From positions 1 to 41,436 of the forward strand of contig JAHDHI010000043.1 in NCBI GenBank assembly GCA_020631395.1: a stretch of DNA of 41,436 bases. The letters are read 5' to 3'. Positions 25,960 to 31,455 of this stretch are shown in pieces. Below the pieces are notes generated by a model. The model saw nothing but the letters and a program-made list of their open reading frames with translations. It was not told where the DNA came from and did not search any database. Origin of the DNA: Bizionia sp. Its GTDB lineage: Bacteria > Bacteroidota > Bacteroidia > Flavobacteriales > Flavobacteriaceae. Made by a program: the position numbers and the translations under genes. Every line of letters begins with the position of its first letter. The first letter of the stretch is position 1.

Positions 25960-26904
25960 TTATCGCTTTTGTATGAAATCCGACATCACTTTCTCCATAT
26001 TGGAAGGCAATCCCGCATTCTTGATTTTATATTTCTTTATCCCCATTGCATCAAACCATTCTCTCCAATAGACTTCCATAATATCCTTTGCATAAGGGTT
26101 TTCGTTATGACTTGTAATGCCGATGACTAGTACTTCCAAATCATCTAAATCACTATTTGCTGGAATGAATCCCAATTGTCCATCTTCTATTTTTTGCTCC
26201 CAATTACTTTTGTTGAGTTGCAAAGCCTTTAAACTCCTAGGTGTCAAATAAGACGTCTTGTTCTTCTCCTTCATCACAGTCCCATCGTAGTACATATAAC
26301 CATCCGTAAGGAGTACCAAAATGTTTCTATGGCAATCGTCCATGACATAATCTTTGACATTGTCCTTGAAAAATCGCCAAATGTCCGAACCGGGATAACC
26401 TCCTGCTTCCTTTGCATCATCTTGCGCAAGCGCATACAATCGCGAAGGATGTTCATCGTATAAAGTCTGTGCTTCTGTCAAACTCTCCTTGGAGGTTTCC
26501 CTTGTAAATCTGACTCTTAGCTTCTCGGCAATGTCATTGATCTTGTCGTCCGATGGTTCCGGATTGAAGAACAATTGCATCTTGTCCTCCAACAGTATCA
26601 ACTTCTTACTCTTTACATGATTTACAAAGACCTTGGCCAAACTGGATAGGTATGCAGAATCCCTTTCCTTTGTTTTCTGGTCTTCGATCCTATCGGACAA
26701 GTCCAAAAGAATACTTATGTTCAGATTATTCTCTTTTTCTTTGAGGATGTATTCTGGGCATTTCGAATTATTAGCCACAGATTCCCTTTTCACGATATAA
26801 TCTTCGTCTAGGGTTTCTTTTTTTTCTTTTGTACAGCTTATTAGGACTAGACCGACCATCAACAAAGCATAATGCAAATAATATTTTGTACTACTCATAA
26901 TCAT
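25960..26904 (-). CDS. VWA-like lipoprotein
   Basis: A 314-residue lipoprotein with a lipobox ending LVLISC (Cys24) and a von Willebrand factor A-like domain starting at about residue 60. The metal-site strand reads LNISILLDLSDRIEDQ, with D68-L-S70-D71 in place of the full DxSxS, and a later NILVLLTDGYMYYDG supplies the T-D site, so metal binding is probable. The gene overlaps the coiled-coil membrane protein gene by 4 bases (ATGA), a sign of coupled translation and direct partnership. VWA proteins are known from tellurite-resistance-type (Ter) systems together with TerB, which is also present here. Confidence 0.87.
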   Translation of the reverse strand: MIMSSTKYYLHYALLMVGLVLISCTKEKKETLDEDYIVKRESVANNSKCPEYILKEKENNLNISILLDLSDRIEDQKTKERDSAYLSSLAKVFVNHVKSKKLILLEDKMQLFFNPEPSDDKINDIAEKLRVRFTRETSKESLTEAQTLYDEHPSRLYALAQDDAKEAGGYPGSDIWRFFKDNVKDYVMDDCHRNILVLLTDGYMYYDGTVMKEKNKTSYLTPRSLKALQLNKSNWEQKIEDGQLGFIPANSDLDDLEVLVIGITSHNENPYAKDIMEVYWREWFDAMGIKKYKIKNAGLPSNMEKVMSDFIQKR

Positions 26905-28166
26905 AGGGTTTTGGTGTATACTTTGTTTTGATACGTATCCGTATCTATTTCCAAGTCTTTAATGTGCTTGTCGTATGTCTTTCTACATTCCTGAAGCAAG
27001 GCATCCTTCTCATCTCTTCCCATTCGCAAAGCTGAAGAGATATAGTGCTGCCAACCTTGAAGATACTCGGTGGACAGCGACTTGTAATTCATGACTGGAA
27101 GTATGAAACCATCTATTATGTTTTGAAGCTCGGTGATTCTGGTCTTTGTCTTTGAAACCTCATCTTCTATCTTCGTTACTTGCTCTTTTGTTTTAGTTCG
27201 CTTCCTTTCTTTTTCGAAAATGGCTTCCTTTCTTTCCTTGATGAAAGCTTTTATCTTGTCCCTATCGGCATGTTCCTTCATCACAAAGTCGAAAACCAAA
27301 CCCCAAACGATGTAGGATACAAAGCCTGCAAATATGATGACCCAGAAACTGACGCTTTGGAAGGCTACCGATATGTCGAATGCCTCACTATCGAACGTTT
27401 TATTGAGATCATATAGTTTTTTATCTATCAAATATGCCAAGATCGCATCGAATACAAATGTGATTACAAATAGTGCAGCTATTTTAAATATGTTGGCCAG
27501 ACTCCGTTTTTCTTGAAACATGTGTATTAGATAACCCAATGCAAAAAACACGAAGGGAATGAACAAAATGAACACCAATTCCAACCAGCCTGCTTCATAG
27601 GCCTTGGATAGAGCTTGTGGATCGAACATACCTTGGAACAAACTGGTATCTGGATCGAACTCCCTGAAGAATGCAGAGAATGACGTGGAAATGTAAAACA
27701 CGAAAATATAGGCCGCCAATGGCAACAGGAAACTTATTCCTATCCAAAACTTAGCACTTGCCTTCTTGTCGACATCCACCAAATAATCCTCGGGATTTGT
27801 TTTTACCTTCCTACAATCTTGATTCAAGCCATCTATTTCTACATTTATGCCATCCACCTTTTTTTCTAGTCTACCGAGTTCCTCATCTTTGTTCAACAAT
27901 GTGGTTTTCTTTCCTTTTAGTTCGGCTATGTACGGCTGTTTCAACCGCTCTTGATCTATGAAGTCTTCTTTACATTTTTTCTCGAATGCTTGATAAAGTG
28001 CTCCCAATGAAGATTGTAAATTATGTGTGTTTCCAGAACAATCCTCCGAAACCTTATAACCGTCCTCGTGATAGGTTATTTTTGGTTTCTCGACAGTTTC
28101 TGGTTTCACGACATCCATTGCTCCATTCTGAGATGTCAACTGTGTTAGTTTTTTCAATAGTCCCAT
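26901..28166 (-). CDS. Coiled-coil membrane protein, unknown
   Basis: A 421-residue protein of no family I know. Residues about 70-115 form a coiled coil (LRRLEKK-like text around LGRLEKKVDGINVEIDGLNQ), followed by four membrane helices (about 140-160, 195-215, 225-245 and 275-297), then a second long coiled coil (about 300-350) rich in K and E, and a helical end. The shape suggests an inner-membrane scaffold with large cytosolic coils. It is placed between the TerB-like gene (3 bases upstream) and the VWA lipoprotein gene (4-base overlap), so it may link a cytosolic TerB protein with an exported VWA protein. Confidence 0.8.
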   Translation of the reverse strand: MGLLKKLTQLTSQNGAMDVVKPETVEKPKITYHEDGYKVSEDCSGNTHNLQSSLGALYQAFEKKCKEDFIDQERLKQPYIAELKGKKTTLLNKDEELGRLEKKVDGINVEIDGLNQDCRKVKTNPEDYLVDVDKKASAKFWIGISFLLPLAAYIFVFYISTSFSAFFREFDPDTSLFQGMFDPQALSKAYEAGWLELVFILFIPFVFFALGYLIHMFQEKRSLANIFKIAALFVITFVFDAILAYLIDKKLYDLNKTFDSEAFDISVAFQSVSFWVIIFAGFVSYIVWGLVFDFVMKEHADRDKIKAFIKERKEAIFEKERKRTKTKEQVTKIEDEVSKTKTRITELQNIIDGFILPVMNYKSLSTEYLQGWQHYISSALRMGRDEKDALLQECRKTYDKHIKDLEIDTDTYQNKVYTKTL

Positions 28167-28169
28167 GGC

Positions 28170-28574
28170 TTATTCTTTTAGTTCTTTTAAAATGGCTTCT
28201 TTGGGTGTATCCTGTTTGGCATTTTCCAAGAGGTAGGTAGAAAGTGCTTCTACGTTTTCCTCCAAGAATTCAAACTTCAGGATGTACTTGTTCAAAGCGA
28301 TTCTTTCATCGTCGGTCACGATGTCGTCTGCCCAAATCATCAATGCAAAGTCGTAGAGGTATTCTATTCTCTTTTCAATGCTTTCCGGAATGGTCACCTT
28401 GCCGGAATGCCCTGTCAATATGTTTTCCAATTCTAATTGCGAAACGCCTCTTTCTTGAGCAAACTTGTAGAGCAATTGCATTTCCAAATGGCTGAAGTTG
28501 TCATCGGACAACGCCATTTGATACAATCGCAAAAAGTGACTCTTCAGTTCCATTGGAATCGTAGTCTTTTCCAT
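28170..28574 (-). CDS. TerB-like helical protein
   Basis: A 134-residue all-helical protein that resembles TerB/DUF533. The typical pattern is two similar halves: LRLYQMALSDDNFSHLEMQLLYKFAQERG and LYDFALMIWADDIVTDDERIALNKYI (given in part: ALSDDNFSHLE, MIWADDIVTDDE), each with an acidic D-D/E site after a hydrophobic helix, as in metal-binding TerB domains. It is cytosolic. It sits 3 bases before the coiled-coil membrane protein gene and 20 bases after the DUF6804 gene. TerB domains are known as membrane-associated parts of stress-response complexes together with VWA proteins. Confidence 0.82.
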   Translation of the reverse strand: MEKTTIPMELKSHFLRLYQMALSDDNFSHLEMQLLYKFAQERGVSQLELENILTGHSGKVTIPESIEKRIEYLYDFALMIWADDIVTDDERIALNKYILKFEFLEENVEALSTYLLENAKQDTPKEAILKELKE

Positions 28575-28594
28575 ATTCTATATATTTGTTGTGG

Positions 28595-28966
28595 TTAGTA
28601 AATTTTATCTCTGCTATATGCTTTTTTTGCTTCCTTTGTCTTCTTCTCTTTGCGCTTTGGCATTTGCATGAAGGCCTCCAACAGGAAAAGTATTCCAGAA
28701 GCGATGTCTATGGGGATCCAATGTGATTTCATATGCAGATGTATTGGAAAAATCGGGTTGAACAAGACAGCTATGATGCAAAAGATCACTGTCCAATGCA
28801 ATTGTTTTACATTGTGCGGTATGATTACCAAAATGGCTCCCAAAAAAATGACAATCCTCAAAAAAGTATAGTATTTGATTGGCCAATGAAATGTTGCGAT
28901 GAACAATAGAACAGCGCAAATTATGGATACTATTCTCGTATTGTTTTTGTGTAATAGTGCTTTCAT
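28595..28966 (-). CDS. DUF6804-like small membrane protein
   Basis: A 123-residue protein with four membrane helices and a basic tail (PKRKEKKTKEAKKAYSRDK). The pattern of helix 2 onward (YYTFLRIVIFLGAIL, then VLFNPIFPIHLHMKSHWIPIDI) fits the DUF6804 family, whose function is unknown. The NPIFPIHL motif between helices 3 and 4 is the most distinctive part. The stop codon of the upstream gene overlaps its ATG by one base (TAATG), so the two genes are coupled. Confidence 0.8.
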   Translation of the reverse strand: MKALLHKNNTRIVSIICAVLLFIATFHWPIKYYTFLRIVIFLGAILVIIPHNVKQLHWTVIFCIIAVLFNPIFPIHLHMKSHWIPIDIASGILFLLEAFMQMPKRKEKKTKEAKKAYSRDKIY

Positions 28967-29439
28967 TATTGCATATTGACAATTTGATTCTTGGATTGTT
29001 GTTTTCTTTCAGAAATACCTAAAGCATCATTATCAATTATTGCTTGCTCTATCTTGTTTAAAAACTCCAACACCTTATTACTTTTCATTCCTTTGATGAG
29101 AAGGTTGATTTTCACACTTCCATTGGAAGATATGGATACATAATGCCTTCTTGTCAACAGAAAAATTAAAAGGAATATTGTAGAAATTGATATTCCTAAT
29201 ATTAATCCTTCCCCAACCATCAAAACGCCAAAGAAGCTCAATGCTGCTACTATTAACAACAGCACGTTACTTCTATAATTAATTTCGATAGCACTTATGT
29301 TTTTTAGAAGTATACTGGAGGTATATGCCTTTCCCCATTTTTTATCGGAGTATTGAATTCTATAGTTGGTAAGTATGGTACTCCCTTCTTTAGATTTGGT
29401 AATTACCTTTTCGTCTTGTAATAAATGATCCTGATTCAT
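28966..29439 (-). CDS. PH-domain-like membrane protein
   Basis: A 157-residue protein. Residues about 10-45 (DEKVITKSKEGSTILTNYRIQY) look like the start of a bacterial PH-like domain, which often has the T/L-TN-R-I pattern; then come two membrane helices (about 60-100, LLIVAALSFFGVLMVGE and ILGISISTIFLLIFLL), and the beta-strands continue (VSISSNGSVKINLLIKG) to a helical end. It is the first gene of the long TerB/VWA/nuclease operon and is preceded by the same hairpin and promoter that precede the tiny genes. The function is unknown. Confidence 0.75.
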   Translation of the reverse strand: MNQDHLLQDEKVITKSKEGSTILTNYRIQYSDKKWGKAYTSSILLKNISAIEINYRSNVLLLIVAALSFFGVLMVGEGLILGISISTIFLLIFLLTRRHYVSISSNGSVKINLLIKGMKSNKVLEFLNKIEQAIIDNDALGISERKQQSKNQIVNMQ

Positions 29440-29471
29440 TGATTTGTTTATTTAAAAGATTAATAACACTC

Positions 29472-29479
29472 CAAACTTA
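29472..29479 (-). promoter_or_regulatory. Conserved promoter copy P1 (for the TerB/VWA operon)
   Basis: TAAGTTTG, a TAnnTTTG -7 box, 33 bases upstream of the ATG at 29439. Bases around it (AATGGTTTTAAGTTTG) and the A/T-rich leader (TATTAATCTTTTAAA) match those of promoters P2 to P5. Confidence 0.7.
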
Positions 29480-29495
29480 AAACCATTAACAAACA

Positions 29496-29521
29496 AAGCC
29501 TTACGGAATTCCGTAAGGCTT
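29496..29521. repeat. Hairpin copy A (terminator-like)
   Basis: A perfect 26-base palindrome with half AAGCCTTACGGAA. It lies between the stop of the proline-rich gene at 29552 and promoter P1. It can act as an intrinsic terminator for the gene before it, although the T-run after it is short and broken. Confidence 0.85.
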
Positions 29522-29551
29522 GATAATACAGCGTATTTCTCCATCTCTAAT

Positions 29552-29683
29552 TCATTTCAAATTTGGCTTAGATGGCTCATATGGCCTTGTTGGTTTAGGA
29601 GGGTTGTTATCTCTTCCTGGTCCTGAAGGCTTCCCTGGATTTCTACTTGGCCAATTCGCTGGTTTCTGTGGTTGCTTACTCAT
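29552..29683 (-). CDS. Tiny proline-rich cationic protein, 43 residues (copy 3)
   Basis: A 43-residue peptide with 12 prolines, 9 lysines or arginines and only 2 acidic residues. It begins MSKQPQKPANWPSRNPGKPS and ends in PSKPNLK; no signal, cysteine or membrane segment is seen. It is a close relative of the 37-residue peptide at 30247-30360: 32 of 37 aligned residues are the same, while several codons differ silently (for example CCA/CCT, CAG/CAA, AAA/AAG), which argues that both are translated and under selection. A six-residue TRPYEP insert distinguishes it. It has its own promoter (P2) and is bounded by hairpins B and A. Disordered; role unknown. Confidence 0.82.
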   Translation of the reverse strand: MSKQPQKPANWPSRNPGKPSGPGRDNNPPKPTRPYEPSKPNLK

Positions 29684-29711
29684 AATTTCATTTTTTAAAA
29701 GATTAATTTCT

Positions 29712-29719
29712 CAAACTTA
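29712..29719 (-). promoter_or_regulatory. Conserved promoter copy P2
   Basis: TAAGTTTG (-7 box) within TTTAATGGATTTAAGTTTGA, 28 bases upstream of the ATG at 29683. It follows hairpin B by 15 bases and has the same leader as P1 and P3-P5. Confidence 0.72.
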
Positions 29720-29734
29720 AATCCATTAAACAAT

Positions 29735-29762
29735 AAAGCCTTACGGAGTTCCGTAAGGCTTT
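29735..29762. repeat. Hairpin copy B (terminator-like)
   Basis: Arms AAAGCCTTACGGA and TCCGTAAGGCTTT (13 base pairs) with a two-base centre (GT). It separates the 68-residue protein gene from the proline-rich gene at 29683. Confidence 0.85.
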
Positions 29763-29789
29763 TAGTAATAATTCAAAACAGAATACTAT

Positions 29790-29996
29790 TTATGAAGTAT
29801 GACATTCTTTAGAACAATGATAACATCCATTTGATTTCGGATATGTTTTCTTTGCTTCTTTAACCGCATCTTTACAATTATTAAAATCCCCTAAATACAT
29901 TCTGTTCTCTATATTGGGCATATAAGAACAACCTGATTTATGAACTTCATGATCTCCATTACTTTGGGCATTTTTGTTTACATAATAGCTAGCCAT
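29790..29996 (-). CDS. Cys/His-rich 68-residue protein, putative metal binder
   Basis: A 68-residue protein with the residues H16, H19, C23, C41, C58, H60, C61, C65 and H66. The layout VHxxxC, then DFNNCKDAVKEAKK, then GCYHCSKECH resembles small zinc domains of the type found at the end of some nucleases and in Ada (His/Cys, an A-x-x-x-A helix, then CxxC). I know similar proteins from other Bacteroidota only as hypothetical. No signal is present. It is a single-gene unit with hairpin C and promoter P3 upstream and hairpin B downstream. A DNA- or RNA-binding or metal-sensing role is inference. Confidence 0.85.
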   Translation of the reverse strand: MASYYVNKNAQSNGDHEVHKSGCSYMPNIENRMYLGDFNNCKDAVKEAKKTYPKSNGCYHCSKECHTS

Positions 29997-30027
29997 ATTT
30001 TATATGTTTTAAAAATTTATAATAGTT

Positions 30028-30035
30028 CAAATCTA
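30028..30035 (-). promoter_or_regulatory. Conserved promoter copy P3
   Basis: TAGATTTG (-7 box) within TTTAATGGATTTAGATTTGA, 31 bases upstream of the ATG at 29996 and 15 bases after hairpin C. The leader keeps the TATTA...TTTTTAAAA pattern of the other copies. Confidence 0.7.
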
Positions 30036-30049
30036 AATCCATTAAATGA

Positions 30050-30079
30050 TAAAGCCTTACGGAGTTCCGTAAGGCTTTA
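30050..30079. repeat. Hairpin copy C (terminator-like)
   Basis: Arms TAAAGCCTTACGGA and TCCGTAAGGCTTTA (14 base pairs) around GT. It lies 22 bases after the stop of the 45-residue proline-rich gene and directly before promoter P3. Confidence 0.85.
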
Positions 30080-30101
30080 ATTATAAAACACATAATCACT
30101 T

Positions 30102-30239
30102 CTACTTTGGTGGTGTTCTCTTGTGAGGCTTTACAGGAACCGTCTTTGGTCCTGGCTTAGGTTTATCTGGGTTTACTCTTGGAATAGGGGAAGGTTTTGA
30201 TCTTTTATGCGGTTTTACAGGTACGGTTTTCTTTGCCAT
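30102..30239 (-). CDS. Tiny proline-rich cationic protein, 45 residues, with internal repeat
   Basis: A 45-residue peptide with 13 prolines and 13 lysines or arginines against one acidic residue. The ten-residue block KTVPVKPHKR occurs twice (residues 4-13 and 32-41), framing a central SKPSPIPRVNPDKPKPGP segment. No signal or cysteine is seen. The ATG is seven bases after the stop of the 37-residue peptide gene, with no hairpin between them, so the two form a bicistronic unit under promoter P4. It is not a sequence copy of the other proline-rich peptides but shares their composition. The function is unknown; binding to a negatively charged partner such as RNA or lipid is one possibility. Confidence 0.78.
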   Translation of the reverse strand: MAKKTVPVKPHKRSKPSPIPRVNPDKPKPGPKTVPVKPHKRTPPK

Positions 30240-30246
30240 TATTAAT

Positions 30247-30360
30247 TTATTTTAAAATTGGTTTTGATGGTTTTGGCGGATTGTTATCTCTTCTTGGCTC
30301 TGAAGGTTTCCCTGGATTTCTACTTGGCCAATTTGTTGGCTTTTGAGGTTGCTTGTTCAT
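30247..30360 (-). CDS. Tiny proline-rich cationic protein, 37 residues (copy 1)
   Basis: A 37-residue peptide that begins MNKQPQKPTNWPSRNPGKPS and ends in PSKPILK, with 10 prolines. It matches the 43-residue peptide at 29552-29683 at 32 of 37 aligned positions and lacks that peptide's TRPYEP insert. The gene is the first of a two-gene unit with the 45-residue peptide and follows hairpin D and promoter P4. Silent codon differences between the two copies support translation. No signal peptide is present, so it is likely to stay in the cell unless exported by an unrecognised route. Confidence 0.8.
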   Translation of the reverse strand: MNKQPQKPTNWPSRNPGKPSEPRRDNNPPKPSKPILK

Positions 30361-30388
30361 AATTTCAAATTTTATGGATTTAATACTT

Positions 30389-30396
30389 CAAACTTA
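30389..30396 (-). promoter_or_regulatory. Conserved promoter copy P4
   Basis: TAAGTTTG (-7 box) within TTTTATGGCTGTAAGTTTGA, 28 bases upstream of the ATG at 30360 and 14 bases after hairpin D. Confidence 0.7.
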
Positions 30397-30410
30397 CAGC
30401 CATAAAACAA

Positions 30411-30440
30411 TAAAGCCTTACGGAACTCCGTAAGGCTTTA
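30411..30440. repeat. Hairpin copy D (terminator-like)
   Basis: Arms TAAAGCCTTACGGA and TCCGTAAGGCTTTA (14 base pairs) around a two-base AC centre. It lies 16 bases after the stop of the YegP-like gene and before promoter P4. Confidence 0.85.
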
Positions 30441-30456
30441 AAAGAATAATCAACAA

Positions 30457-30642
30457 TTATTTGGTTTGATCGTCAATCTCTGCATTTGGAGCATTAGTTT
30501 TAACAGATTCAATCCCATTTTCACAACCATCTTTTGTCTCGTACATTTCACTCGTTGCAATAATTTTGGAATTCGTTGCATGCAAATTGAAATAAAATTT
30601 ATCATTGCTGCTTTTCTTGATTGTAAACTTAGCTTTTGCCAT
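30457..30642 (-). CDS. YegP/DUF1508 domain protein, single repeat
   Basis: A 61-residue protein that is one DUF1508 (YegP) unit. The pattern KFTIKKSSNDKFYFNLHATN, IIATSEMYETKDGCENGIESV and KTNAPNAEIDD fits the family, which normally has two tandem units of about 50 residues that form a dimer-like beta fold; here there is only one, so the protein probably dimerises. YegP proteins are of unknown function and often small and highly expressed. The gene is the first unit of the array, with promoter P5 and degenerate hairpin E upstream and hairpin D downstream. Confidence 0.92.
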   Translation of the reverse strand: MAKAKFTIKKSSNDKFYFNLHATNSKIIATSEMYETKDGCENGIESVKTNAPNAEIDDQTK

Positions 30643-30671
30643 TGTTTTAAATATTTTAAATTAATAATACT

Positions 30672-30679
30672 CAAAACTA
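30672..30679 (-). promoter_or_regulatory. Conserved promoter copy P5
   Basis: TAGTTTTG (-7 box) within AGGATTTAGTTTTGAG, 29 bases upstream of the ATG at 30642. It is the most diverged of the five copies upstream of the box, but the leader TATTATTAATTTAAAA is kept. Confidence 0.65.
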
Positions 30680-30700
30680 AATCCTAGGCAAGAGCAATCC

Positions 30701-30716
30701 TTACGGGTTACCGTAA
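30701..30716. repeat. Degenerate hairpin copy E
   Basis: TTACGG and CCGTAA with a GTTA loop, the inner six pairs of the hairpin found in copies A to D. The outer AAAGCC/GGCTTT pairs are lost. It lies between the response regulator stop and promoter P5. Confidence 0.65.
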
Positions 30717-30780
30717 CACTACTAAAAAATATGATAATTGTTGGTTTTCTTCCATACTGGGAGCAGGAAGAAGGAGGAAG

Positions 30781-31452
30781 TTATATCAAGCCAAGATCTT
30801 TCATCTTTGCTACCAAGTGCGTAGCATTGTCGGCTTTGAATTGTATGCGAAGTTTGTTCAAGCGTTTCTCTATGGAGCTTACACTGCTTGGTGAGATGTC
30901 GTTATCTTTGAAGTAATCGCTAATTTGGTTTTGCAACTTGCCAAAGGAGAGTTGTTTTGCCAACTCTATGTCGAAATCGGTTATTTCCAAATTGTTTTTT
31001 GTGCTCAAGGCATTCTGCACACGTTGGGATAGAAATCGTTGTTTGTTGCTTACTGCTTCTATGGCTTGTTTTAGTTCTTTTGAAGCTTCCCTACCTTTGC
31101 ACACGTATGCATTTACTTGATGTTCGTTAACCAACATCCTAACCTTTTGAAGAAGATCCACCATGGAAAATACAATGATCGGCATTTCCGGGTAATCCAC
31201 TCTCAAGGCTTTTATCAATGCTTCTCCCGAAGTTAGCTTCTCTGGACGATGATCGTCCCTGAATGACAAATCGGTAATCAACAAATCGAAAGGTTCTCCA
31301 TCCAAGACCGCTCTCTTCATCTTTAACTGGGCATCATCGCAATATTGTGATTTATATATATGCTCTCTTTCTATTTTTAAACCATCAAGCACTTCCAATA
31401 CGCCACTGTTGGCACTTGCATGATCATCTACTATCAATACTTTTTTAAACAT
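30781..31452 (-). CDS. NarL/LuxR-type response regulator
   Basis: A 223-residue response regulator. The receiver domain shows D9-D10, the phosphorylation site D61 in LLITDLSF, S96 and K119 in YVCKG. The C-terminal 65 residues form a helix-turn-helix (AKQLSFGKLQNQISDYF, then SPSSVSSIEKRLNKLRIQF) of the LuxR-like type. The gene starts 3 bases after the stop of the TPR histidine kinase gene, its clear partner. It is followed at once by the hairpin and promoter array, so it is the natural candidate to control the five repeated promoters; no experiment or motif proves this. Confidence 0.92.
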   Translation of the reverse strand: MFKKVLIVDDHASANSGVLEVLDGLKIEREHIYKSQYCDDAQLKMKRAVLDGEPFDLLITDLSFRDDHRPEKLTSGEALIKALRVDYPEMPIIVFSMVDLLQKVRMLVNEHQVNAYVCKGREASKELKQAIEAVSNKQRFLSQRVQNALSTKNNLEITDFDIELAKQLSFGKLQNQISDYFKDNDISPSSVSSIEKRLNKLRIQFKADNATHLVAKMKDLGLI

Positions 31453-31455
31453 ACT

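Noticed and set aside
29496-30440. CRISPR array
   Set aside because: The palindromes are spaced by whole genes of unequal length (about 210-330 bases) rather than by uniform short spacers, and no cas gene is present.
29496-30716. Integron-like gene cassettes, with the hairpins as attC sites
   Set aside because: The hairpins have no GTTRRRY core or spacer-bulge layout of attC sites, each unit carries its own promoter, and no integrase gene is in the window.
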